Shown here piece after piece: positions 1 to 6,664 of a stretch of 10,635 nucleotides of DNA. The translations under genes and the position numbers were made by a program. Source of the stretch: Thermoplasmata archaeon (GTDB lineage: Archaea > Thermoplasmatota > Thermoplasmata > Thermoplasmatales > Thermoplasmataceae); contig JAKAAJ010000032.1 in the NCBI GenBank assembly GCA_021802365.1, positions 1,903-12,537 on the forward strand, given 5' to 3'. Positions within the stretch are counted from its first letter, which is position 1. Each line of letters opens with the position of its first letter. The notes under the pieces are model-generated. The model was not told the origin of the DNA and searched no databases. It saw only the letters and a program-made list of their open reading frames with translations.

Positions 1-375
1 GCCGGTGTGAGGAGGCTCTATCATGAAAGGTGCAGCCTCTGTGATCTTGGTTACAGTTTCAGAGGAAAACCAATCGGGGTGGAGGCTGCCCATATTATCC
101 CTGTTGAGGACAGAGGGACATCCGCAGATCTCAGGAACGGAATTCTGCTGTGCAGAAACCACCATTCCCTATTTGACAGCTACCTCTGGACATTTGATGA
201 AGACTATAAAGTAACCGTAACTGAGGACAGGGACTTCAGGAAATCTGCAGAGAAGAACCATATACTGGCCATTGAAGGGAAAAAGCTACCTAATCTTCCG
301 GAGTACAGCTATGATCTTCCGGCCCAGAGAGCTATCAGATACAGAATGGAAAAGTTTTACAGCAACCAGAAGTGA
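1..375 (+). CDS. HNH endonuclease, 5'-truncated by window edge
   Basis: The frame is open from base 1, so the N-terminus lies outside the window; the GTG at 7 is internal to the likely domain and I do not take it as the start. Counting from base 1, the protein shows C11-x2-C14, then EAAHIIP with H31, DLRNGILLC with N46 and C51, and H54-H55 followed by LFD. This is the His-Asn-His metal nuclease fold with a CxxC...CxxH zinc cluster, closest in my recollection to the HNH_2-type domains of restriction-like nucleases (McrA-like). Such enzymes cut DNA with one divalent metal ion. The roughly 65 residues after the HNH core are charged and lack other recognisable motifs. The missing N-terminal part may hold a DNA-binding or modification-sensing domain, so a restriction role is inference. 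All core HNH residues are present, so the visible domain looks intact. Confidence 0.85.
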   Translation, partial: AGVRRLYHERCSLCDLGYSFRGKPIGVEAAHIIPVEDRGTSADLRNGILLCRNHHSLFDSYLWTFDEDYKVTVTEDRDFRKSAEKNHILAIEGKKLPNLPEYSYDLPAQRAIRYRMEKFYSNQK

Positions 376-410
376 TCTTTCCGGGTCTCAGGGAAATTGT
401 GGATTTGACA

Positions 411-419
411 TTTATATAA
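411..419 (+). promoter_or_regulatory. Orphan TATA-like box in the 376-559 gap
   Basis: TTTATATAA is a near-ideal archaeal box A, but no start codon lies at the expected position about 26 nt downstream (near 441). A second AT-rich element (TATAAATATAATA, about 501-513) is equally unpaired. They could give a longer 5' leader for the gene at 560, or simply reflect the AT-rich composition. The 184-bp gap holds no convincing gene. Confidence 0.3.
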
Positions 420-529
420 TTGGTTTAGAACCCCAATAATTTTCCTTCAGCAGAAACCATTGAAAATTGAACATATGCATTCAGGTATCTATTGGAGGAT
501 ATAAATATAATACTTTAATTTTATTAATG

Positions 530-538
530 TTTAAATAA
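530..538 (+). promoter_or_regulatory. Box A (TATA) for the gene at 560
   Basis: TTTAAATAA is centred at 534, 26 nt before the ATG at 560. This spacing places the transcription start on or next to the A of the start codon, so a leaderless mRNA is expected. No Shine-Dalgarno sequence precedes the ATG, in agreement. Confidence 0.55.
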
Positions 539-559
539 TTAGATTTGGTATGATATGGC

Positions 560-1267
560 ATGGCAGATAATGAAATTAAGAAACCGGAGGGTGGAGGAAA
601 GAAATCCTCCCTGTGGGCTATGCTGGCAGTGATTGTTGTCCTGATAATCATTGCTGGAGCCGGGTGGGGGCTTTACCTTACCAAGTCTTCAACCACCACG
701 TCTACTGCTCAGACAGAAAATGAAGTGACAAGCCTTGCATACAGCCACTGGCAGGCCATTGGCGTTGAAAATGTTTCACAGACCGCATCCCAGTATACCA
801 GCAGCTCAGTTCTTTACTGGAATGTCATAGGGAGCAAACTCAACGGAACCTATTCCAACACATCATCAATAGAGGCGACATGGGCATCCTTCTTCGCCCA
901 TGACCCAATAGACTATTACTCAGTTTACAACTACAAAATATCGGTTTCAGGCAATTACGCAAACGTGACGGCGGATCTCTGGTATATTGTGCTAATTAAC
1001 CAGAGTGCAAAGACGAACCTTTCATCTGGCTTCAAATACATCAACGGATCAAAATCAGTCAACAGCACTGTGGGTACACTCATAATGCCATATCTTCTTC
1101 AATATCAGAAAGTTGGAGGAACATGGGAACTTATGTCTGACTGGTGGGGTCTTCCAGGAGCTCAGCAGGGACATGTATACCCTGGAATAATAGAGCAGTT
1201 CGCGAACCTCAAGACCGGAAGTAGCAGTAGCAGCGGGAGCAGCGGTGGAGGCGGCGGTTACTATTAG
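560..1267 (+). CDS. Membrane-anchored, sequon-rich surface protein with Ser/Gly tail
   Basis: I do not recognise a named family. A charged N-terminus (residues 1-16, with GGGKK) precedes one hydrophobic helix (about 18-40), then a Ser/Thr linker and an outward-facing domain of about 165 residues, and finally a low-complexity tail of Ser and Gly ending in two tyrosines. The domain has eight Asn-x-Ser/Thr sequons (NVS, NGT, NTS, NVT, NQS, NLS, NGS, NST), no cysteine and many aromatics. Its pattern (an N-terminal helical stretch, W..FF, then alternating strands and a closing WELMSDWWG) resembles NTF2/SnoaL-like folds, but that is a guess. ATG 560 is preferred over the out-of-frame ATG at 555 and fits the leaderless promoter spacing. 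It is monocistronic: a hairpin terminator follows and the next gene has its own box A. A role at the cell surface of a wall-less archaeon is inferred. Confidence 0.85.
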   Translation: MADNEIKKPEGGGKKSSLWAMLAVIVVLIIIAGAGWGLYLTKSSTTTSTAQTENEVTSLAYSHWQAIGVENVSQTASQYTSSSVLYWNVIGSKLNGTYSNTSSIEATWASFFAHDPIDYYSVYNYKISVSGNYANVTADLWYIVLINQSAKTNLSSGFKYINGSKSVNSTVGTLIMPYLLQYQKVGGTWELMSDWWGLPGAQQGHVYPGIIEQFANLKTGSSSSSGSSGGGGGYY

Positions 1268-1297
1268 TCATGGGCATCCATGAACGAATTCTGGTAT

Positions 1298-1340
1298 GGT
1301 GAGTGAGGGAAATTCTCACACCCTTATTTTTGTATATTTT
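1298..1340 (+). terminator. Hairpin plus T-rich terminator after the surface protein
   Basis: GGTG (1298-1301) and TGAG (1304-1307) pair with CTCACACC (1315-1322), with a two-base AG bulge and a 7-nt loop. A T-rich tract follows (1324-1340), about 30 nt after the TAG stop. Confidence 0.5.
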
Positions 1341-1352
1341 CACCTGAGCCAA

Positions 1353-1360
1353 CTATTTAT
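1353..1360 (+). promoter_or_regulatory. Box A (TATA) for the gene at 1382
   Basis: CTATTTAT is centred about 26 nt before ATG 1382 and predicts a leaderless transcript. The match to the box A consensus is moderate; spacing is the main support. Confidence 0.4.
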
Positions 1361-1381
1361 GCCATGTTTAAATGCTAAATA

Positions 1382-1909
1382 ATGTTGGATATTGTAGGTT
1401 CAATTGATAATGCCTGGAGAAAGGATTCACACACTGAGATTTGTCATCTTGTCTTTATGAAGGACTGCCTGGTTGAGTTCAAAATTTCTGAGTCAGAGGA
1501 ACTGTCAGATGATATAAGATCCTACCTGAAAGAAGACCCCCTGAAGAGAGAAACATCAAGCGGATTTGGCTATTCAATGCTCACACGGGACAGGGAACTC
1601 CAGAAGAAGATACTTGAGGAAGCTGAACTGAAGGGAATGGAGATGGAAAAGAAGATGGACTCAACCGACGAGGATGCTCCGGATCAGAATATGAAAATGG
1701 AATATTCCAGTATAGAGAACATACTCCTCAAAAACGGTACCTCCAAAACACCATCGGTGCTCACAGTTAAGACCGGTGGGAAGTCCATCGATTACATGCT
1801 CATGCATAACAGCTATGAAGGGCCTGAGAAGCTGGATGCAGTGACAAGGAGCAAATACAAGGCAGTTCTGATAAAGGCTCTTGGAGATAAGTTCCGGATG
1901 GAGAACTGA
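1382..1909 (+). CDS. Cytosolic protein of unknown function, possible PH-like C-terminal domain
   Basis: I do not recognise this 175-residue protein. It has no signal peptide or membrane helix. Residues 1-35 look beta-rich (a SIDNAW segment, then CHLVFMKDCLVEF). Residues 65-105 are strongly charged and probably helical or coiled (RDRELQKKILEEAEL). Residues 106-172 have the rhythm of bacterial/archaeal PH-like domains: YSSIENILLKNG, a strand pair around VLTVKTGGKSIDYML, and a closing helix (about 157-170, KYKAVLIKALGDKF). The fold is inferred from pattern only. It lies between two surface-protein genes but has its own promoter-like element and no overlap with either, so a functional link is not shown. 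The upstream region has no Shine-Dalgarno sequence, which fits leaderless translation from 1382. Confidence 0.75.
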   Translation: MLDIVGSIDNAWRKDSHTEICHLVFMKDCLVEFKISESEELSDDIRSYLKEDPLKRETSSGFGYSMLTRDRELQKKILEEAELKGMEMEKKMDSTDEDAPDQNMKMEYSSIENILLKNGTSKTPSVLTVKTGGKSIDYMLMHNSYEGPEKLDAVTRSKYKAVLIKALGDKFRMEN

Positions 1910-1945
1910 GCAAATAACTGAATTTTAACATTTGTACCATAAGAA

Positions 1946-1953
1946 CTTAATTA
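1946..1953 (+). promoter_or_regulatory. Box A (TATA) for the gene at 1975
   Basis: CTTAATTA is centred about 26 nt upstream of ATG 1975, matching the leaderless spacing of neighbouring genes. The match to consensus is moderate. Confidence 0.4.
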
Positions 1954-1974
1954 TGAGAATGATAAACAGGTTAA

Positions 1975-2490
1975 ATGAAAGCCAAAGGTATTGCTATCAT
2001 AGTTGTGATATTAATCATAGCAGCTGGAGGATATTTTGGATATAGCTACTATGAGGGATCACAGAACTCTGGACACATGGCAATTTCTGTTGCCGACGCA
2101 CCCATATCAGGGGTCAGCGGTGTCTATATAACATTCAGTGCAGTGAGCCTGCACAGTAATACAAGCGGATGGGTCAACTATTCAGTTGCCACGCACACAA
2201 TTGATATACTGAACCTGACGGCCACAAATGCGTCACTTCTGACAAACATAACACTTCACGCAGCCACATACACAATGATCCGGCTGTACATAACCAATGT
2301 GACAGTTGACGTATTAGGGGTGCAGGTCAACTTCAGCCTCAATACGCCATTTGCATTCATCAACCACCCATTCAGGATAAGTGCCCATTCCACTCAGGAC
2401 ATACTGATTGATTTCAACCTCAATCAGGATCTCAACCTGAATGCAAAGATATTCACACCGAATGTTGGCTTCACTGTTCAGACCAGCTGA
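1975..2490 (+). CDS. Membrane-anchored DUF4382-like surface protein
   Basis: The 171-residue protein begins with a short basic end and one hydrophobic helix (about 5-24), followed by a beta-rich exterior domain. The run beginning AISVADAPISGVSGVYITF, followed by a serine-valine-histidine strand and then GW, matches my recollection of DUF4382 domains: a conserved D-A-P near the start, then V.YVTF..V..H....GW. Later segments are alternating hydrophobic strands such as YTMIRLYITNVTV. There is no lipobox cysteine, so the anchor is the helix, not a lipid. Seven Asn-x-Ser/Thr sequons lie in the domain (NTS, NYS, NLT, NAS, NIT, NVT, NFS), suggesting heavy N-glycosylation outside the cell. DUF4382 has no established function. 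The gene is bounded by its own box A and a hairpin terminator, and converges on the DapB-like gene. Confidence 0.8.
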   Translation: MKAKGIAIIVVILIIAAGGYFGYSYYEGSQNSGHMAISVADAPISGVSGVYITFSAVSLHSNTSGWVNYSVATHTIDILNLTATNASLLTNITLHAATYTMIRLYITNVTVDVLGVQVNFSLNTPFAFINHPFRISAHSTQDILIDFNLNQDLNLNAKIFTPNVGFTVQTS

Positions 2491-2510
2491 TCTGAACAGA
2501 TTAATTTTTT
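2490..2510 (+). terminator. Hairpin plus T-run terminator after the DUF4382-like gene
   Basis: ATCTG (2490-2494) and CAGAT (2497-2501) form a short stem directly at the TGA stop, followed by TTAATTTTTT. It separates this gene from the convergent DapB-like gene, whose stop is at 2537. Confidence 0.5.
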
Positions 2511-2536
2511 AAATATCTGCACAAACTTTTAATGGT

Positions 2537-3340
2537 TCAAAGGTCAAGAAGAAGATCCATCCCCCTTTTCAGTCCTTTCATTTGCATAACTTTTCTGGCA
2601 GCAAGCAGTGTCCCTTCTATGTAAGGTTCAGGCCCTGCCCCGGCATCGAATGATATGGACAGTCGCTCATCAGGGCTTCCAAATTCGGCTCTAACACCCA
2701 GAACATGCCCTGGCAACCTGATGGAATGTACCTGGATTCCATTGATTGTTGCCCCTCTGCTCTCTCTGTAGCCGGCAGTATGATCCACAGGGACCTCAAG
2801 GTTCGGTTTTCCTGCTCCGGAAAGCCTGTGTGCCATCTCAAGGGCGGTTCCACTTGGGGAATCCACCTTATTTTCTGAGGCGAAATCAAGTATCTCCCAG
2901 CTTTTCATGTATCTTGCCGCAATCTCCGAAAAGTGAAGTGCCAGTGCTGCCGAGATTGAAAAATTACCTGCAGCAAATACCCCCACACCCTTTATGGAGG
3001 CAGACCTGTCGATCTCCCCATAGTCCATGTCTGTGAGGCCGGAAGTCCCGATTACTACGTTGACACCATTTTCTATTGCTTTGAGAACGTTCGTCCTGAC
3101 AGCAGAAGGGGAGGTGTAGTCTATAAGAACATCAGCTCCACTGGCAAGTGCTTCCTTCAAGGATGCTGTAACGGTGGTTTCATTTCCAGGGATGCCGGTA
3201 ATGTCGCATATTTTTCTACCGGCTGCTCTTCTGGCAACTGCGCCAGTGAGAACAAAGTCTTCAGATTTGAGAATAGCTGGAACAAGGGCCCTTCCAACCC
3301 ATCCAGTGGCACCGGCAACACAGATTCTGATCTTACCCAT
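2537..3340 (-). CDS. dapB-like: DapB-like dihydrodipicolinate reductase family protein with altered active site
   Basis: At 267 aa this is the usual DapB length. The N-terminal Rossmann domain has the dinucleotide-binding loop GATGWVG (residues 10-16), DYTSP at 74-78 (DFT.P in classic DapB) and GTSG at 98-101. The C-terminal substrate-binding domain has KVDSPSGTA (158-166), equal to the K-x-D-A-P-S-G-T-A signature, and a late RGATINGIQVHSIRLPGH segment in place of the classic RGG...GEH region. DapB reduces 4-hydroxy-tetrahydrodipicolinate in lysine/diaminopimelate synthesis. The lysine of the signature is kept (K158), but the catalytic His-His just before it is Ala154-Ser155. This suggests a divergent subfamily, perhaps with another mechanism or substrate. 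No other lysine-pathway gene is visible. A box A 26 nt before the ATG and the 73-bp gap after the MutS-like gene suggest independent transcription. Confidence 0.8.
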   Translation of the reverse strand: MGKIRICVAGATGWVGRALVPAILKSEDFVLTGAVARRAAGRKICDITGIPGNETTVTASLKEALASGADVLIDYTSPSAVRTNVLKAIENGVNVVIGTSGLTDMDYGEIDRSASIKGVGVFAAGNFSISAALALHFSEIAARYMKSWEILDFASENKVDSPSGTALEMAHRLSGAGKPNLEVPVDHTAGYRESRGATINGIQVHSIRLPGHVLGVRAEFGSPDERLSISFDAGAGPEPYIEGTLLAARKVMQMKGLKRGMDLLLDL

Positions 3341-3362
3341 TTACGGATCAATTGCCTGTCTC

Positions 3363-3370
3363 TATCTATA
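3363..3370 (-). promoter_or_regulatory. Box A (TATA) for the DapB-like gene
   Basis: On the minus strand this reads TATAGATA, centred 26 nt before the ATG at 3340, again giving a leaderless mRNA. It supports the chosen start and separate transcription from the MutS-like pair. Confidence 0.5.
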
Positions 3371-3413
3371 GTTATCCTCCATTTAAGTTATTTTCAGTTC
3401 TCTCCTTATTGCT

Positions 3414-4907
3414 TCATTCTCCGAATATCTTTTCATAAAGGTCTATAGAATGCCCCGTATCTGATGGTTCCCCTTCAATGATGCGGTATGTCCTTGTCCC
3501 ATCCTCACTCCTCTCCGCCTTAAGGAAAAGAGTGCGGGAATCATAAGATTCCTGATATCTTGACGCAAAGTCATAGTTGTGCGTTACAAAGAATACCCTG
3601 ACGCCTATTTCAAGTAGTGCACTCACTATATTGCGGGATATTTCAGATCCTTCCCCCGTGTTCGTGGATGAAAATGATTCATTGAAAAGAACCATTGAAC
3701 CTCGAGAAAGGTGTTGCACTATGCTGCTCATCCTTGCAAGCTCCTCATCAAGCTTTCCCATGGTCATTCCCCTGTCCTCCTCTCTTTTGAAATGGGCAAA
3801 TAATGAGGTTCTCAAATCAGAAGTGTAGGATTCAGCAGGAACATACATCCCGCACTGAAACATTAGCTGGGCCTGTCCTAGGCTTCTCAGGAATGTCGAT
3901 TTTCCACCCCTGTTGGCTCCAGTTATTATTATCAGTTCCTTTCCGGTGGCATCCATGCTGTTGCTGACCACCTCTGAACCGGAGCTGATCCTCAGCGATA
4001 GCTCGTAAAGGCCTTCAAATTTTAAACCCCCATGGCCTGAATTGTCCGGAACAGGAAAACAGAGTTTTCCCCCACTTTCGGTGACTGTTCTGTAAAGATT
4101 CAGGCACCCAACATAAAAAGCCAGTTCTTCACGAATCTTTTTCAAAAATAAGAGAACATCCTCTGCAGACTCCCTGAGGATTCCCACAATTCCTGAGACT
4201 GACTCAGAGCGGATATCTGCAATTGCCTGAGCTCCTGCCTCATCTCTGCTGGGCAGATTATAGGTGAAGTGCTTTTCTCTGCCCAGAGGTATGATCTGAC
4301 CCACGCCCCTTCCGTGAGGAACCGGGCCAAGCAGAATATGGCCTGTGCTGGCATTTCCTGGGCCTAGGCCTACGCAAACAGATACTCCATGGGGAAAACT
4401 GAGGCTCTCAAGCTTATCCTCTATTTTTTTCAGATAGGAATCGTTAAGATCCCCGTTCAGCTGTTCCAGAAATTTCCTGAACCCTGAAGAGGTGAAGGCA
4501 TTCATTGAATCAGAGAGCGCCTTATGGATCTGCCTGAAACCATCCACTATTATTCTCAGGATTTTCACTGATTCGTAAAGAACAAGTTCAGGATTGGTCT
4601 GTCCGAACCAGAAAGACTCCCTCCTCTCTTTTTCCACACACTTTACCACTATGTCATAGATATTCCTGATGAGGGGCTCATTGGAAATGCAGTCCTTCAG
4701 GATGTCCTGCCTGTAAATAATCTCCTCCGGCCCTTTCAGAGGAAAGAGAAGGGTGTTTTCGCAAACAGTGCGCAGGAAGGCATCACCATCTGCCATTGTA
4801 TCAATAATCTTAGCCAGTTCCAGATCCTGTTTCAGAAAATCACTGCCCCATGGCTTATCCTGATTCTCCGGCAACACCCCTTCCTTGAACATGAGAAAAG
4901 TTTTCAT
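3414..4907 (-). CDS. MutS-family ATPase, downstream member of the pair
   Basis: This 497-residue protein has a mostly helical N-terminal half (about 1-320) resembling the MutS lever/clamp region, then a MutS-type ABC ATPase: Walker A GANRGGKST (330-338), a conserved AHFKREED element (371-378), a Walker B-like strand MVLFNES with N409-E410, an SFSSTN signature loop (411-416) and the H-loop histidine H443 in FVTHNYDF. The mismatch-recognition domain of true MutS and the Smr nuclease of MutS2 are absent, and the length is about half that of MutS. The family therefore points to a DNA-associated or other ATPase of unknown role, not proven mismatch repair. Its ATG overlaps the TGA of the upstream paralogue (ATGA), with GGAGG 8 nt before it (4916-4920), so translation is coupled. 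The two products probably form a heterodimer. Confidence 0.85.
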   Translation of the reverse strand: MKTFLMFKEGVLPENQDKPWGSDFLKQDLELAKIIDTMADGDAFLRTVCENTLLFPLKGPEEIIYRQDILKDCISNEPLIRNIYDIVVKCVEKERRESFWFGQTNPELVLYESVKILRIIVDGFRQIHKALSDSMNAFTSSGFRKFLEQLNGDLNDSYLKKIEDKLESLSFPHGVSVCVGLGPGNASTGHILLGPVPHGRGVGQIIPLGREKHFTYNLPSRDEAGAQAIADIRSESVSGIVGILRESAEDVLLFLKKIREELAFYVGCLNLYRTVTESGGKLCFPVPDNSGHGGLKFEGLYELSLRISSGSEVVSNSMDATGKELIIITGANRGGKSTFLRSLGQAQLMFQCGMYVPAESYTSDLRTSLFAHFKREEDRGMTMGKLDEELARMSSIVQHLSRGSMVLFNESFSSTNTGEGSEISRNIVSALLEIGVRVFFVTHNYDFASRYQESYDSRTLFLKAERSEDGTRTYRIIEGEPSDTGHSIDLYEKIFGE

Positions 4908-6430
4908 GACCCAACCCTCCCGATTATGTCGTCATGTGTAAGAGAATACTTTCTGGCCAGAGCCATTGCATATGCCAGCCCATCCGCAGGTCTTCTTTCA
5001 ATCCTGAACGTCCTGACTTCAGGATCCTCCGGTGAAACAGAACCCACAAGGCTGACAACACCCCCAATCTCTGCAAGTTCATCTATAAAAGTTACATAGA
5101 AGCAGAGAGTTCCTTTTTCCCTGATCCTCTCAAGAATCTCTTTCCCAAGCATAAGGGAATCCTTAAGGGTTGTTGAGCTGAGCATTTCATTTATTATTAT
5201 CAGGCTTCGTGAAGTGGCTTTTTCCATTATCTGGTGTATACGGAACAGGTCGTCCTCAAGTTTTCCCCTCAGGTTATCGATATTTTCCTCTCTTTCGAAG
5301 TGGGTGAATATATTATCGGGCACCGAAATGGAGGCAGATTTGCCGGGAACCGGAAGGCCAAGTGATGCCAGGTAGTGCACCTGCCCAACAGATTTTGCAA
5401 AGGTTGTTTTTCCTCCATGATTTGGGCCGGTGACAACGGCAATTGATTCTCCACTGTTCAAAGAAAGATCATTTGTTACAACTTTTCCACCGGTCTTCAG
5501 AAGATTGTGTGCAAGAGCTAGATCAAAGCTTTCCCTGAGGACTGTTTCACAGCGGTTCTCATGAATAAATGGAATGCAGAAACTGAGGCCACTGTTCCTG
5601 AATTTATCAGTGAAATCAATGTATGAAAGGTAGAACTGAATTCCTCTGTGGAAATCTTCAATCCCCTCATCTATGTAATTTCTGTTCTTTTCAAAGAATG
5701 AAATCATTTCATCAAAAGGTTCAGGGAACAACTTTGCCACCATGCCAAGGACTGCAGCTTCAACATGGCTCATTCCGCCGGATCTGGTGTATTTTCTGGA
5801 AATCTGCTGATCCTTTGGGGAGGAGAATCTTGAAAAGAGCTCCCTTATCTCCTGTCCAAGATCCGGTTCATTCTGGCATCTTGAAACTCTGATTTTTCCT
5901 GGGCTTATGACCATTTTAAACCTGACGCCATCCAGATCAGTGATTATCCTTTCAGCCTGTTTCCTTAGGTTCTGAAATGAATCGGAGCTCACATACTGTT
6001 CCAGGTAGCGGGAGAAACTGGCCAGACCTTCAGATTCAGGCCTCGAGGTTCTTAAGGCTTTACAGAACCTTGTGACACAATCACAGTAAATCGGGACAGA
6101 GTCAAGGAGCCACCTTTCGGCCTGATACCTGTAAAGCCTGCCGATTCCGGATAAATATCTCTTCACCCTTGACATCTCCCATGAAAACTCCCTTGTAGCT
6201 TTGAGTATTTCCTCCCTTTGAAGGTCTCTGAAAACATCCTGCCTGAATCTTATGTTTTCAAAGCTGCGCAGAGGTGTAAGATACAATTTTTCCAGATATT
6301 CCTCTCTCCTCTTGCCAGTTATACTGGAAACGATATAATCCAGGTTCAGGTCCATAAAGAATTCAGACACATCTGACGATTGTTCAGGCTCCGCAGTTCT
6401 GTCCTTAAGCAGTATGTCTTGATATTTCAA
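4904..6430 (-). CDS. MutS-family ATPase, upstream member of the pair, lacking the H-loop histidine
   Basis: This 508-residue protein is a divergent paralogue of its downstream neighbour. Shared features are an N-terminal segment (F..DL.LD.I...I), a helical middle and a MutS-type ATPase: Walker A GPNHGGKTT (335-343), THFEREEN (376-383), a Walker B-like IIINEM with N414-E415, an SST loop (418-420), and the MutS-like ending GLAYAMALARKYSL (484-497). The H-loop reads YVTFIDELA: Phe448 sits where family members have His, as in canonical ATH..EL. The start is a TTG. An in-frame TGA lies three codons upstream, an AAGGAG is found 10 nt before it, and the N-terminus aligns with the paralogue, so TTG 6430 is the best choice. 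The Shine-Dalgarno start suggests an internal cistron, probably transcribed with the 174-aa gene upstream. The role is unknown. Confidence 0.82.
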   Translation of the reverse strand: MKYQDILLKDRTAEPEQSSDVSEFFMDLNLDYIVSSITGKRREEYLEKLYLTPLRSFENIRFRQDVFRDLQREEILKATREFSWEMSRVKRYLSGIGRLYRYQAERWLLDSVPIYCDCVTRFCKALRTSRPESEGLASFSRYLEQYVSSDSFQNLRKQAERIITDLDGVRFKMVISPGKIRVSRCQNEPDLGQEIRELFSRFSSPKDQQISRKYTRSGGMSHVEAAVLGMVAKLFPEPFDEMISFFEKNRNYIDEGIEDFHRGIQFYLSYIDFTDKFRNSGLSFCIPFIHENRCETVLRESFDLALAHNLLKTGGKVVTNDLSLNSGESIAVVTGPNHGGKTTFAKSVGQVHYLASLGLPVPGKSASISVPDNIFTHFEREENIDNLRGKLEDDLFRIHQIMEKATSRSLIIINEMLSSTTLKDSLMLGKEILERIREKGTLCFYVTFIDELAEIGGVVSLVGSVSPEDPEVRTFRIERRPADGLAYAMALARKYSLTHDDIIGRVGS

Positions 6431-6440
6431 ACAGGCTCAG

Positions 6441-6446
6441 CTCCTT
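6441..6446 (-). promoter_or_regulatory. Shine-Dalgarno sequence for the TTG start at 6430
   Basis: AAGGAG on the minus strand lies 10 nt before the TTG, slightly longer than usual spacing. No good box A sits 26 nt upstream, unlike the leaderless genes here, which favours an internal operon position. Confidence 0.55.
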
Positions 6447-6502
6447 TTCCAATCAGTGAGATATTACACAGCCATCTTCCATGACTGTGAATGCAGGAGT
6501 TA

Positions 6503-6664
6503 TCAGCCTGTCAAAGGCGTTAAAACGGGAACTCCATCCCAGTAAGGTAATATCTCCAGAAGGAAATAATCTTTCTCATTTTTTTTGAGGTCTTCATTCA
6601 AGAGTTCTGGAAAGCAAGAATAAATCTGGAGAAGAAATGCATGAAAGATACTGTTTCCGTAGGT
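6503..6664 (-). other. Gap 6431-6664, with an open frame continuing past the TGA of the 174-aa gene
   Basis: Directly after the TGA of the upstream gene, the same frame stays open for 53 codons to a second TGA (6503-6505). The translation has a protein-like look, with a hydrophobic start (FHAFLLQIY) followed by ELLNEDLKKNEKDYFLLEIL and PYWDGVPVL. There is no ATG in it, only a weak TTG. A second, overlapping frame is open for a similar length and runs further toward the MutS-like gene. It may be a decayed C-terminal extension, a read-through product or chance. Nothing else is apparent in this gap except the Shine-Dalgarno sequence near its end. Confidence 0.25.

Noticed and set aside
6481..6590. 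Small plus-strand ORF of about 35 codons beginning ATG 6481
   Set aside because: No promoter or ribosome site, and it lies opposite equally open minus-strand frames, so strand and reality cannot be decided.
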